From assembly GCA_002914805.1 (NCBI GenBank), contig JXTB01000016.1, positions 1,738,366-1,802,365 on the forward strand: 64,000 nt of DNA, written 5' to 3'. This stretch comes from Parasponia andersonii. Taxonomy: Eukaryota; Streptophyta; Magnoliopsida; Rosales; Cannabaceae. The notes below the pieces were generated by a model. It did not search any database and had not been told where the DNA came from. It saw nothing but the letters and a program-made list of their open reading frames with translations. Both the position numbers and the translations under genes were made by a program. This document shows, in pieces, positions 32,732 through 44,464 of this stretch; the first letter of the stretch is position 1; every line of letters starts with the position of its first letter.

Positions 32732-33290
32732 TGATACCGTTCTAGGAATAAAACAGTAAAGTAAAATAACAATTCACCACTTTAAGGATAAGAATTCACC
32801 ACCTTAAAGATAAGAATTGGGGTTTAGCTCACCACTCAAAGGAATCCTCCCAAGAGATAAGAAACTAAAAGAGAAAACCTTGAAAACCACAACGGTATAA
32901 GTTGGAAAAAAAAACTAAATATTGATCAAAAGTCTGATTTAGTTTTTGGATTCTCTTACTTAATACTTGGAACAACCCTCCAAGAATAGGAATAGTCTGA
33001 TTTAAAGTTCCAAAACAATACAAACATCAATACAGACCTTGTACCACGTTTTAAACCTGTTTGACTACTAATAATAACTATAAGACTAGATACAATGTTT
33101 CTAATTAACTAAATGGCTGGTAGAAACATGATAATAAGTGGTGGACTGGTGAAAAATAAATTTGTGGGCCTTAAGTACTTCTTGGACCATCAAACCGAAA
33201 TGAGCTGGCTTATCTTCAAGAAAAATGATATTGAACATCATTGGACTTGGGCTTTTGTTGACTGCATTTAGATTGGACTTTATTGCATCA
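32732..33290 (-). repeat. 5' LTR of CRM-like element
   Basis: 559 bp. Near its inner end there is a short direct duplication of AAGGATAAGAATTCACCAC not fully present in the other LTR. The ORF at 33346-33101 is the LTR-encoded pol tail without a start context and is not a gene. Confidence 0.9.
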
Positions 33291-33661
33291 AATCCACATT
33301 TGAGTTGATGCGCATTTGGCGCCTTGAGACCCGCCCACCTATACATGTCTTGGGAAATATTCTTAGTGGTTGGATATGTTTACTATTACACTAGTTGATT
33401 GGTTTATATGCACCCCGTGTATTCAAGGCGTCAAGTACTGCTCAACCTGAGCATATAATTGTGTCCTGTTTTATTCGTCCGAGCTATGTTGGTCATGATT
33501 AGATTTCCGTTGGTTCCTCTTCTAGTATGTGCTTTCGATTCTTTAATTGGCTTATTGCCAATACATGGTAGTTTTAGCCATGTATCGATTTCTAATTAGT
33601 TTTTGGGACATATCCCAACAAAATTGGATAAATCTTTTATTTTATGGATTACAGAAGTCAT
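33291..33661. other. Target sequence right of CRM-like element
   Basis: Continues the sequence interrupted at 27863. Mixed composition, with GTATGTGCTTTCG and a palindromic CCAATACATGGTAG/CCATGTATCG. Not recognised; the next transposon begins at 33662. Confidence 0.45.
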
Positions 33662-34648
33662 CACTACTAGAAAACGTTTTCCACATCATTTATAAGATGA
33701 CGTGATAGAGAAATCACATCGCTCTATAAGCAAACTAGAAACGAGTGATGTGGTAGTTCCATACATTAGCCTATTACGTCACTTGTATAGATAGCGACAT
33801 GATATATACTGTCTTACCATGTCGCTTGTATAAAAAGTGATGTGGTATGTGTTATCTTTCTTCCCTGCATACTCAACCGTGTGCTCAACTAGTATAGATT
33901 ACAGTGTTCTAAAAAATCTTAACCATCCTACAAGGTACCACGTAGATTAGATTAATGATATACGCGCTTTACACCATCTCTATGAGCTAATTGCTAGATC
34001 ACCAACTTCATGATCTATTGTCCAAACCTTTACGATATCACCTTGCCTCCCTTTCTACGCCTTAGCATTATCTATGATGGTCGAAAACCGTAAGGATCTA
34101 CACCTAAAAGATCAAAAAAGGCTATTACATAAATTTTCAAAGACCTAAATATCGAAAAAACTGAAATAGGAGAGAGAGGTACCTGAAATTCGAAATGGGT
34201 AGAGTTTGATTGAGAAGATGTTGAAAATTTTGGGCTTATGAGTTAGGGGAATGATTTGGTGGGTTTGATAGTTTTGAATAGACGATCGTGATAGAGTACT
34301 TTTGTAGATGCGGATCGATAAAATGATTGTCCTCTATCACATCACTTTTACAAATAGCGACAAGGTATTAAATAAAATAATGTACCACGCCACTTTCTGC
34401 AGAAGCAACATGGTACGTGCCCAATCACATTGCTCGTTATACTGATCCAATCACATCACTTGTTACTTAAACGATATGGTAGAATCTACAATCACATAGC
34501 TTTTTAAATAACATGTCATTACATAAGCGATGTGGTAGAACCTATAATCACATGACTTTTAAATAACATGATGTGAGAGTTCAATTACATCGCTTTCTTT
34601 GGAAAATAATTTGATTCAAGTGACGTCATTGGTCCTTTTTTAGTAGTG
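33662..34648. mobile_element. Non-autonomous CACTA (En/Spm) DNA transposon
   Basis: Begins CACTACTAGAAAA and ends TTTTTTAGTAGTG, an inverted terminal repeat of about 13 bp opening with the diagnostic CACTA. A perfect 3-bp TSD, CAT, lies at 33659-33661 and 34649-34651. The ends are full of short subterminal motifs, such as ACATCGCT, AGTGATGTGGTA and GTCGCTTGTATA, in both orientations, as expected for transposase binding. There is no transposase; 987 bp, so it depended on an autonomous partner. Confidence 0.9.
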
Positions 34649-35945
34649 CATATGAATGAACAATGTTAAATGCAGTAGTAAATCTCACATCTCTATTAAG
34701 TATGTAGTTTTATACCCAATTAATGTCGGTTAACATTATTTTACACTACACTTATTAGCTAGGATAAGGATAAAACTATAAGTGGAAATATCGGTACCTA
34801 AATTTAAAGAAACATTATTAGAGAAAAAATCAATACTGGTATCATTTTCACCCCAAAAGAAAAAACACAAAATTTATGGAAATTTTATTTGAAACTTAGA
34901 ATATATATGGGACAGTAAAAAAAGCATGTTTCATGTTTTATCAAAATACATACATTTTCATTTATATCAAATAAAATCTTCGATACATATTTATTTTATC
35001 AAATTCGATACATATTTATTTTATCAAATTACACCAGACCAAGATATATGGGCAAAATTGAAAGTTGATATTGTTAAAAAAAGACATTTTTATCCATTAA
35101 ACTCATAAAACATATATAAAATATAATAATTATTGAAAATAAAAAAGTTTAAATTATTCAAAAAAAATTAAAATGACAAAAAAAAATGTGAGAGACTGCA
35201 AAAGCTAAAAACAAAAAAAAAAAAAGCAATTTTTTTTCTTATTTTAAATGCTTTTAGTCATTTAAATTATTACTTTTAATAATTTAATTGTATTTATGTT
35301 TTGTAAGTTTAAAGTGAAAATGTCTTTTTAATACTATCAAGTTTCAGTTTGACAATGTTCATGTGCTAGGTGCAAAATTGATAGGAAATTGCAGATTGAG
35401 GGTATTATTTGATATAAGTGAAAATACGTTGTTTTATTTATTTATTATTTTTCTTTGCACAAACTTTAAACATAGTGGGGGGGTTTTTTTTTGAGATTAT
35501 CCCAAATACATTAAAAAAAATTATTCAAAGATTACTACGTTACATAATTGGGAACACAAGACCACTGTATTATAAACAGAGCGTTCCGATATTAGCAAGC
35601 AACTGTGTACCACCCGTGTTTCTTACGATTATTAATTTATATTTACACCTCCTAAATATGAATAAGAAATTATCAAGGAAAAATACCAATGTTGGTAGAA
35701 ATTTAAAAAAAAAAAATCGAAGATTTATGGAAGTTTTAATTAAAGCATGGAAATTCTAAAGAAAGCTTAGTATGATAGAAATTATATAAAAAAATTATTC
35801 TAAATATTACTATATTTATCGATAATACATAGGGGAGTTCTAGTGTAGGAGGCAAAATCACTTCTACTTAGAAGAACAATGTTTGAGTCAGGTAGAGTTA
35901 ATTAGAAACATTGTATATATACGTTTATTTATTTATTTTCTCTTC
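34649..35945. other. AT-rich intergenic stretch
   Basis: No gene recognised. A two-copy tandem repeat TTCGATACATATTTATTTTA lies at about 34978-35027. A-runs at 35160-35240 and 35706-35715. Predicted frames such as 35418-35759 show no family resemblance. Confidence 0.55.
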
Positions 35946-36366
35946 GGGTAGAGTTTTTGGTAATTCGAGAGGATTTGTTTTAGGATGTTTTGCTTCTAAG
36001 ATTGGCATAGGGTTTTCTTTTCAGGCTAAATTGGTCAGTGTTATGATGGCCATTGAGTGTGCTGCTCTTTGTTATTGGTCATCTTTATTGATAAAATCTG
36101 ATTCTACCTATTCTCTCAATCTCCTTTCTTCCCACTCTGAGACGGTTCCTTGGTGTTGGCTAAGTCGTTGGCTCAATTGTTTGCATCTGCTTTCCTCCAT
36201 GCAATTTCAAGTATTATTGCATACCTTTAGAGAAGGGAATCAGGTTGCATATTGTTTAGCCTCTACAGCCTCGATGGACTTTTTTTGGTGGAATTGTTGT
36301 CCGGACTTCCTTTTTTCCTTTGTTTCGATAGATTTTTTTGGCCCTGGTTATTATCGTTTCAGTTAG
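35946..36366 (+). pseudogene. LINE ORF2, C-terminal RNase H domain
   Basis: The frame reads GRVFGNSRGFVLGCFASKIG, then AKLVSVMMAIECAALC, IKSDSTYSLNLLSSH and FREGNQVAYCLASTASMD, ending at a stop at 36364-36366. This is the RNase H found at the end of plant LINE ORF2. The first catalytic block is lost with the truncation, the D in SDS is kept, and the last one (NQVAD in relatives) has become NQVAY. The upstream residues in the open frame (from 35911) are target DNA. Confidence 0.85.
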
Positions 36367-36641
36367 TCTTTGTTGTTTTCATTTTCCCTTTTGCTTTGTA
36401 GGGGTCTTTGAAACTTGGCTTCTAGTTGTTTTCTTTATTTTTTGGCCTCTTTTCTCGGCCTTGGTCTTTGTATTTCTGGCTTTCTTTTTCCCTTTTTTCT
36501 TGTATTTCTCTTTGTTTTGTTTTTATGATATCTCAAAAATTGGTCGTTTAGCTTTAGAATTGGGTGCCAACCTGATTGGGATGCATCTCTAACTGCTTCT
36601 TGTTCTTTGCTCTCATTTTCATTCCAAAAAAAAAAAAAAAA
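35946..36641 (+). mobile_element. 5'-truncated LINE with poly(A) tail
   Basis: 696 bp ending in a 16-A tail. Flanked by the 8-bp TSD TTCTCTTC (35938-35945 and 36642-36649). It begins inside ORF2 and therefore results from incomplete reverse transcription, the usual fate of LINE copies. Confidence 0.88.
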
Positions 36642-37534
36642 TTCTCTTCCAAGCAATCAGATATATGCTTCTCACATGGGTTTGTTGTTGGTGCAGTGCT
36701 GAGAAAGGGTGCAAGAATAAGAAATCTGGATTTTGCTTGAACCCACAATCGGGTCTTCTTCATCTTCTTTAGGGTACTCACATTGGGTTAAAAACTGGAA
36801 TTTGACCCATGGTTTGATTGTTAGTAAAGGAAGAGATTGGTTTGCGAATTTAGAATTGGTCACTTTTTCGTATTTATTTTATTGGACATAAAAGGGAAAA
36901 AAAAAATTATGCACAAAAACTTAGCCGTTAATGTTAAATTCCATTGGAGAGGGACTTTTGTATTTTCCTTTTAAGCATTTTCGGAAAGCCAGCAAGTAGG
37001 AGGAAAAAAAAAAGTTTCTACAAATTACAAATCTCCTAATGCTATCAAAGAAGAAGAATGAACATCCCATTTAGCCTTGAAATTTCTAATCCAATTCTGG
37101 AAATTTCTTTCTTTCTCTCTCCTATAATGGTGGTTTACTCAACCTTTGAGGAGTCACACAAAGTTTCTAACATCAATTGAGACTAACGTCAAAATGGTAG
37201 ACATGAGGACAAATATTGTAGACCTTAGTATTTATCCAATAAAATCAATTAGAATAGTCCTTCTACAGCATGAGGGATTTTGCCCTTCCTGCACTAGAAT
37301 TCCCCGATACATTAATGCATGTATGATAAAAATTGAGTATTTCAATAACAACTATTACATACATCAATGCATGTATGATAAACATTGAATATTTCAATAA
37401 CAACTATTACATCGCGATCGATCATATATAACAACTATAATAAGTATTAACTAACGTGATGAAGATAATTATAAACTGTTCACTTTCTTCTTCTTTTTTT
37501 TTGAAGCTAAATTGTTCACATATTTGTAAATAGG

Positions 37535-37581
<47 letters not shown>

Positions 37582-38025
37582 ATATATTAAAATAAATTTA
37601 TATGATGTGCAGAAAATGTTTAAAAAAATCAGAAAGTTATTGCACTTTTTTTTTAAAAGAAGTTATTGCACTTTTAAAAACCTAGGAAAAAATGACAAAC
37701 TTTATTACCTCTTTTTTTTTCCCCCTAGTATCTACCTCTTTGGTGAAGTGAAAATTTTAGATAGGGATTACAAAGAGGAAGAGAATTTGAATTTCTTCAT
37801 AGGAGAAGAGTGGCTACGGTTTCATCTCACAATTATCTTTGGTTACAGAAAAAACATTTATACAAATCCATAAGATGTAAAATTGTCTCAAGTAAAATAA
37901 AACAATATAAAATAATTGAGCAAATAATTCATTAACCAAATTCAGTCTTATAAAATAGTCTAACTAAAAAAAGAAAAATACCAAAGTTTCCGATTAGTGG
38001 AATGAGATTTAATATATATATATAT
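36642..38025. other. Intergenic region with simple repeats
   Basis: No gene recognised. A 51-bp unit (ATTAATGCATGTATGATAAA and following, through CAATAACAACTATTACA) occurs twice, at about 37311 and 37362. A (TA)n-(TG)n compound microsatellite lies at 37538-37581. AGTTATTGCACTTTT is duplicated at 37636 and 37661. Confidence 0.6.
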
Positions 38026-38273
38026 GGGCACCAATCCAGTAGGTATTTTTTTTTTTTTTTTATCTATTCATAGGTATCAATTCGGCCAATAAAAATTTTA
38101 TATGCACATTTTTTTATTGTAAAAAATAAGAGAGAGAAAGAGCATTAATAATGCACGTTTTCATACACTTCATTATAGCCATTAGATCACCATTAGATGG
38201 TGATCCAATGGCTAAAAAAAATACCTACTCATAGGTAAAAAAAAAAAAAAAAATACCTATTGGATTGGCAACC
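38026..38273. mobile_element. MITE copy 1
   Basis: Begins GGGCACCAATCCAGTAGGTA and ends TACCTATTGGATTGGCAACC; the ends pair over about 24 bases with few mismatches. Sub-terminal A/T runs and a second internal palindrome (ACCTACTCATAGGT type) follow. No coding capacity. The left flank is (TA)n; the right flank is the solo LTR, whose TSD (CAACC) is the last five bases of the MITE. Superfamily not assigned. Confidence 0.75.
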
Positions 38274-38988
38274 TGTCACGACCGAAAATCCAATGGCATG
38301 ACTTTTAGTAAATTTAAGTGAAAACAATGATAAACAGAAATTTTCAAAATTTGAAGAAAAAGTCGAGTACTTAAAATTTAAGTTTTAGTCCTCAAGAGTA
38401 AGTAAATTTTAATATTGGATCAACTCGAGAAATTATAACATTATCTATTAGTTTTAAATTTCCAAGATATTTTTAAAGAGAAATGATAAATAATAAATTT
38501 AAGAAATTTTTTATTTAAATCATTAAGTTTAATGAAAGTGTTTAATTTAAAACTATAGGCCCATAGTTAAAATAATTTTCATAAAATCATTTTTATGTCT
38601 AAGTACTCGATTAAATATCGAAATCATCCTCATACATTCACTCAGTAAATATACTACTAATAGCTAAATAAATTTGACTTAGGAAATGAGAAAATGATAC
38701 AGAGTACGAACCAACCAATGAAGAGAACTGGAACTGCAAGCATATGCCAAACATGCTACCAAGCCATACAAATATCTATCACAGAATAATTTGACACCTG
38801 AAAAGGAAAGGAAGTAGAGGGTGAGCACATGAATGCTCAGTAGAAAACTCAATTACCTTTTTGGGAAAAACCTTTTTAGTAATTCTCAATACAACTACAT
38901 GGTTAGTAGTTCTGGAAAGCATTTTAATAAATATAGAGCATTCGAAACATATATAGAAAATCTTTAGAGAAAATCATACTCAAACCAA

Positions 38989-39026
<38 letters not shown>

Positions 39027-40895
39027 AGGTAAAAATAGAGAGAAAACCATAATAAAACAAGTATAGTGCACATCACATGAATTCTCATCATCTCATCACA
39101 ACTAGAGCAACTTATACTACATGTATTGAGTGCTCTCTGCCTGACATCTATCTCTGAAAATCGGAAGGACACCTATGTATCAAATCCTACCGAACCAGAG
39201 GGGTACCGAATGCCTACACCTACCGAATGGAGATAGTCAGAAAACAAATCTCGTACGGGTTTACGGGCTCTCACCGAATGCGGGTGTACTAGTCCGCCTA
39301 CTTCAATAGCGTTATGTCTAAGACGTCTCTCATGCATGATCATATGAAATATGCAATATATATAGAGTCTCAAATAATCATATAGTAGTTTAACATTCTA
39401 GATATGCTCTGATTTTTAATCAAAATCCATTTTGTACTTTAAAATCCAAAAGTACAATTTTTATGGTTTTACCAAATTCCAAGTATAAAAACTTGTATAA
39501 AATCATATTTAAAAATATTTACCGCAGTCCACAATGTTTCACAAATTCATAGTTCATTAAAATAACTATTCAAATAATTTAATTTAATAAAATCACGAAA
39601 TTTCATTTTCAGAATAAATTTCAATTTTAATGTAAATAATAGAAAACAAGGAAATTGAATCCTCTACCTCAACTAAGTATTTAAATAGTGCTACGGAGCT
39701 ATGGAGAAAGTTTAGCGTCATTCGGGTATCGTTTAGAAGATCATGCATCATTTTAGAGCCTTTGATCGGTAGGTTTGAAAACTTAATTTTCAATCAGAGT
39801 TTTAGATCGTTAAATGGACTTTACCACTGAATTCAGAGAACCTAAAAATGCTAGGTTAGATATATAGTTTAACCGATTTGGGTTCGGACCAAACCCAAGC
39901 CCACAGCTCGCAAAACGAGACTATTCATAAGCCTCAGAATTTGCGCTATTTCGAAACATAGTGATATTATAAATCAAAATTCGTTTCTCGACTTCATTAG
40001 ATCCAAATTTAAAATCAAAAATCAATTTCGAGATTCCGAGCGATGAACAGGCTCTAAATCCAAGAATTACAAAATTGTCTCTTCTCAGAATAAATTTGAA
40101 AAATGTCTATTTTGAAAAGTATTTAGAAAAATATCATCTTTGTTTTTTATTTAAATAAATATTATTATCACTTAATTATTTTTAAAATATCACTTTCAAA
40201 AATATTTGAAAAAAATATCAACTTTGCTAATTATTTGTAAAAATGTCATTTTTGCATAAATATTTAAAAATCACAGTTTTCAAAGCTCAGCCCAATGCCC
40301 GAATTTGAATAGTAATAGACTCTAGCCCAGCACTATTTAGTTTTACAAAAATATCACTTTTCTTCTTAAATTAGAAAAATATCACGTTTTTCAATTTAAG
40401 ATTTCTTTCTAACCGGATATCATTTTAATATAACGACACCATATTCATCAATGATTTAATCTTTTCTTCCACCTCATAAAATTTTTACATCCATAAAAAT
40501 AATATCACAAAAATAATTATATTTATGCCACAAATTTATTTGTAAAACGCCGAAATAAACTTAGAAATCGGCTTACCGGAGCTAATTTGTCGGAAAAAGT
40601 CGACGCCGATCATCGGAGAGAAACTTCAGCTTGCCATGTGATGGTGGCTAGTTTTATTTTTTTTTTTAGCTGAAGAAGAAGAAGAAGAAGAAAAAAGAAG
40701 AAAGAAGGAGAAAATGAAAAGAAAAAGGAAAAAGCAATAGAAAGAAAGAGAGAGAGAGAGGCATAGGGAGAATTAAGGAGAAAAAAATACTTAAAAATCA
40801 AAAGTGGGTCCCACCACTTAATTAAAATATTATATATATTTTTTTTTTTGAAAACCAAAAGATTAGAATACCCTTAAAAATTTTGGGTTTTTACA
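38274..40895 (-). repeat. Solo LTR (2.6 kb) of the same gypsy clade
   Basis: TGTCACGACC to TTTTTACA on the + strand. Reversed it reads TGTAAAAACCC ... GGTCGTGACA, the same ends as the 11691-25316 gypsy elements (TGTAAAATCT ... GGTTGTGACA). A perfect TSD CAACC is at 38269-38273 and 40896-40900. It includes the clade motif GGTGAGCACATGAATGCTCA (about 38820), an (AT)n tract at 38993-39024, and (GAA)n/(GA)n near 40673-40760. No internal region, so it formed by LTR-LTR recombination. ORFs inside are not genes. Confidence 0.85.
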
Positions 40896-40900
40896 CAACC

Positions 40901-40923
40901 TATATATATATATATATATATAT
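40901..40923. repeat. (TA)n between the two MITE copies
   Basis: About 11 TA units, directly after the TSD of the solo LTR and directly before MITE copy 2. Confidence 0.85.
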
Positions 40924-40992
40924 GGGCACCAATCCANAAAAAAAAAATACCTACCCATAGGTAAGGAAAAAAAATACTTATTGGATTGGCAA

Positions 40993-40994
<2 letters not shown>
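40924..40994. mobile_element. MITE copy 2, internally deleted
   Basis: GGGCACCAATCCA then an ambiguous base at 40937, A-run, ACCTACCCATAGGT, A-run, and the end TTGGATTGGCAACC. Same ends as copy 1 but only 71 bp. The N and the A-runs suggest uncertain assembly here. Confidence 0.7.

Positions 40995-41048
<54 letters not shown>
40995..41048. repeat. (TA)n microsatellite
   Basis: About 27 uninterrupted TA units following MITE copy 2. Length in the assembly is unreliable. Confidence 0.9.
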
Positions 41049-41049
<1 letters not shown>

Positions 41050-41815
41050 CAACTCAGATAATAATAAACAAATTAGCCCACCGTATTAAACAATAAATGA
41101 CTTTTTATATTTAGATGAGTATTAAACACTAATTTTTTTGGTAGTCACTCAACTTATTAATAGTGGACTTCAAATTTGTGGGCCGAATATCCAAGGAGTT
41201 AACAGAACATAAAGCCTGATCCAATCTACACGAGTCAAAGGCCATCTTCTTTAAATTAAGGAATTTGGACACTTATGGCTAAGTTTTCAAAAATAATACT
41301 AAAAACTAACTTCCCAAAATAATTCTTTTTCCGTTACAAGTAACACTTTTTTTTCAAGTTTCCAATAACGAAAATATTTAGAAAAATGTCACCGAGTGTC
41401 TTACGGAAAAATAATTATTTTGAAAATATTGTAATTTTGGTATTATTTTTTAAAAAGTCGTATGGTGTGTGATTTTCTCTTAAATTAAACCATTGTTGCT
41501 CAATTTATTTATTTACTCTTTTTGTAGGTATTTAAAAAATTGGTGCAGATCAATTGGTCACTAGACATTAACCAAACCATACTCTAATGAACCAAACTAA
41601 AAGCAGCTGGTCACTTGTTAGAATTTATTCACATTAAGAAGGCTCATAAGTAAGCACCTATTATTCGCAACCACCACTCTAGATGAGACTTCCACAGCTA
41701 GCTGGCCACATGTATTATATATTCTACAATACACATGCATATCGGCCCTCCCTCAATCTAATTAAACCTAAACCCCACTCCACTAATCCCATGCATGATG
41801 TACCATGATCGACCA
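41049..41815. other. Intergenic, downstream of DC1 gene
   Basis: AT-rich, no gene recognised. The last 150 bases are the probable 3' untranslated region of the DC1 gene. Confidence 0.5.
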
Positions 41816-42921
41816 TCACGCTCGAGAGATCAGGATGCCAATGAAGCCGGCGATGAGGGCTGTTGGATCTCCCAAAACAGCGGAGATGACGAACTGCACA
41901 GCCAGCCCGGCAATCTCGCAGCACTTCTTGACCTTCCCCTTCCCTGATCTCCTGTGATGCGTCTGAAGCGTGTTCTTCAGGCTCGGAATCCTCGTCTCCA
42001 GCTGCTTATAATTATAGTTATTGCTATTACCATTCGACATCGACGTCGACGACGACATCCCCTTCCCCTTCCCCCTCCCGGCGTAAATATCCCACCAGCT
42101 CTCCATCAGCATCTCCCTCACGCACGCCACGTGGAGGTTGTACTTCTTGCACGTCGAACGGTAGCTCCAGCTCCGCCCCTTCCTCCCGCACCGGTGGCAC
42201 GACGAGCTCACCTTCTGGTAAAGGTTCAGCTTCGTCTCCCCGTCGTCGAGCACCATCGGGAGCTTGGCGCAGCACGGGTGGAGGTCGAACCCGCACAAGT
42301 GGCAGTGGTAAACGAATCTGTTAAATTCATTAAATTAATCATTCATAATTAATTGACAAAAAAAACTAGACTAAATATCACTGGTCTTGATGTCGATGGT
42401 CACTATTAGGTTTTCAATTAGTAAGAAATTATCATGTAAAATATAGGGCGAGAATTTTGACATTATCTTTAATCACCAAAATGCACGGTCCTTAATGGAC
42501 ATGGTATGGTATGGGAGCAATTCGAATTTAGGGTTGGATGCGTGTTTTAGATTTTCGTTAGAGAATTAATTAAATTGTACGGATGTAGCTATAGGAGAGG
42601 GGGGGGGTGGGGGAAAAAAAAAGATCATATATAGTAGACGAACCCGGTGACATCCTTCTCGCAGGCGTTGCAATAGCGGGGCGAGTTGCCGGGTGGCCTA
42701 AGAAGGAACTGGAAGGAGCACTTGGTGTAGAAAGGGTGGACAATGGAGGGCGAGTGGATGGCGCAGTACATGTGGAGGTCGAAGTCACAGATGGAACACT
42801 TGTAGCGGGATCCGATGCCGACCTCCTTGCAGCCGTCGCACTTGAAGGGGAATTCCGAGCAGTCGAACTTGAGCTTGTGATGGGGGTGGCTGAAGTGGGA
42901 GATCTCGTTGTATCTTGTCAT
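41816..42921 (-). CDS. DC1 (Cys/His-rich C1) domain protein
   Basis: Two exons, 42921-42644 and 42317-41816, give 259 residues. The splice is placed at GG^GTTCGT and TTTAACAG^A, which restores the motif DVTGFVYHCHLCGFDLHPCCA. Three C1-like modules are seen: HFSHPHHKLKFDCSEFPFKC with CSICDFDLHMYCA; YCNACEKDVTGF with CHLCGFDLHPCCA; and CHRCGRKGRSWSYRSTCKKY with NLHVACV. Each uses the HX(n)CX2C...CX2CXXXHXXC pattern that binds two zinc ions. The C-terminal 35 residues (AGLAVQFVISAVLGDPTALI) are hydrophobic and may be a membrane segment. DC1 proteins are plant-specific, stress and hormone linked, with uncertain ligands. Intact, probably expressed. Confidence 0.9.
42318..42643 (-). other. DC1 gene intron
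   Basis: 326 bp, GT...AG. Without the splice the exon 1 frame reads three codons on to a TGA. The intron carries a G-run on the + strand (42599-42613), that is a C-run in the transcript, close to the 5' splice site. Confidence 0.85.
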
Positions 42922-42975
42922 GGTTTTGGGGGGTTTTATTTGTTTGGGAAAGAAATTAACATAAGAGGAAAGTAT

Positions 42976-42989
42976 GTTTATATATAACG
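42976..42989 (-). promoter_or_regulatory. TATA box of DC1 gene
   Basis: The minus strand reads CGTTATATATAAAC, 55-68 bp before the ATG, giving a short leader of about 25-35 bp. Confidence 0.6.
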
Positions 42990-44464
42990 GGAGTGTGTCT
43001 TACGGATTAAGTAATTAATATATCATTTATTTATGTTGATTGGAGGTCTAGAAAGTTGTGTTAAGATTTTAATGGGTTATGGTACTAGATTTTGGTTTGG
43101 CTTGAGGTTTAAGCAAGTTGTAAAGGGGAATTAGAATGATGCTTTGGGATGGTGGTAGAACGAGTGTGCATGAGAATCATCGCGTCAAGAAGGGAAAGAA
43201 CAGACATAAGGCATATTTTTGGGTCGTATCAATGTACCTTAGAATATATACGAATTTTCGCTTTACACTAGCTAGTTAGTATATATTATTTTAATTATTT
43301 CTGACCAACTATATCTATACAGATGTTTATGTATACGATACTATTTTCACAAATAGTAGACGTGCACAAAAAAGGGAAGCAGGCCAACGTATAATAAATA
43401 ACTAATTATGAAGTTATGGTTATGGCGCCACATTGATATTCCTATCAATATTATTTAGTCCACCATGTTTATATATGCATATTTGACGTACCTCAATTAA
43501 ATTGAATGCACCACTAGTATTTTGTAAAAACAAAAAACAAAAATAAGCAGGGACTACCTTACAGCGCGGAAAAAGGAGAGAATAGCCACATTCCAATTAT
43601 GTTGATAATCAATTAATTAAATTAACCTCTTCAAGAAGCCCGATAGTACTAAAACTCGTCCACAATTTTAATAATAAAGAGAAGTACAAAATGTTCAAGA
43701 CAATGTAAGAATGACTAGGGTCGTTAACTATTGTATATATATATTAAATATACAGCTCTACTCTAAGTTCTTTTTTTTTTTTTTTTTTTAAAAAAAGATA
43801 GTTCTACCAAAGGATGTATATATCAAACGGCTTATTTAAAAGAGCGAAAAAGAATTTCTCCTATATATACCTCTAACTGTCACCCTTTATAGGTTATGTA
43901 CGTCTGCTACCTAATTGTTGGGGAACACTAATTATGATATATTTCATCCACTATTTATTTAATGCTACGAAATTTTAGTGACTCGAATTTTGTATCAATT
44001 AGTTATTATAATATATTTATTTGATTAATGGATGAAATTTCTATTTCATTAAAAAAAAAGGCTTATATAATTGACTAGTATCTCTACTGGTGTGCATAAA
44101 AGGGCTTTGCTTTATAATCAGTATATGATAAGCCTTAGACATTCAGAGCGATTTATAAATATATTAGTGCAACATAGCAGGGAATCAAGAGATGATTATA
44201 CCAGAAGAACTATACACTTAAGCGAAATTTACGAATATTATATAGTAGAATAATATAAAAATTAGCATCCCCAGGTACCTTTTTGATCATGATTAGCATA
44301 TTCTAAATAATTAGATAGACATAACATTCTAGCTGATTTCTCTATTATAAAAGCAATCTGTCAGTTTCTTTAGCTTTTTCTATACCGTTAGAACGTTCTA
44401 TAAAGTATAACTCGAAAGTTTTCAAAGAAAAAGAAAAAAGCAAAAGCAAAATTATCATATACTA
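42990..44464. other. Intergenic region upstream of DC1 gene
   Basis: AT-rich, no transposon ends recognised. T-run at 43771-43788 and A-run after it. The frame at 44071-44253 has no recognised relatives. Confidence 0.5.

Larger units (their letters stand above)
27864..33290 (-). mobile_element. CRM-like Ty3/gypsy chromovirus, nearly complete
   Basis: 5427 bp between TGATACC and GCATCA. LTRs 551 and 559 bp, roughly 93 percent alike by eye, perfect tRNA-Met primer site, polypurine tract, and gag-protease-RT-RNase H-integrase in order on the minus strand. TSD AATCT (27859-27863) versus AATCC (33291-33295), 4 of 5 bases. The pol frame runs on into the 3' LTR (to 28315) and has RERFPNRK, DSPFKIAKKI and SPFQTGENDA, resembling CRM (centromeric) and related chromoviruses. 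It is broken by one in-frame TAA between protease and RT, a frameshift in RNase H and stops before integrase. It is the youngest and best preserved LTR element here; closeness to CRM rather than Galadriel is tentative. Confidence 0.8.

Noticed and set aside
27864-33290. Endogenous pararetrovirus (caulimovirus-like) copy
   Set aside because: Integrase, LTRs and a TSD are present and no movement or coat protein is seen; it is an LTR retrotransposon.
36338-36592. Hydrophobic 84-codon ORF downstream of the LINE RNase H
   Set aside because: Lies in the LINE 3' untranslated region, a T-rich stretch.
36435-36863. Minus-strand ORFs of 63-75 codons near the LINE poly(A)
   Set aside because: Lysine-rich frames made by the reversed T/A-rich tail; no family match.
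42027-42296. Second minus-strand ORF overlapping the DC1 exon 2
   Set aside because: Out of frame with the Cys/His motifs; it has no family resemblance.
41954-42352. Plus-strand ORF of 132 codons, arginine/proline-rich, and the ORF at 42607-42987
   Set aside because: Antisense shadows of the two DC1 exons, caused by their GC-rich third positions.
44071-44253. 60-codon plus-strand ORF
   Set aside because: No recognisable motif and no neighbouring transposon signals; length is within chance for this region.
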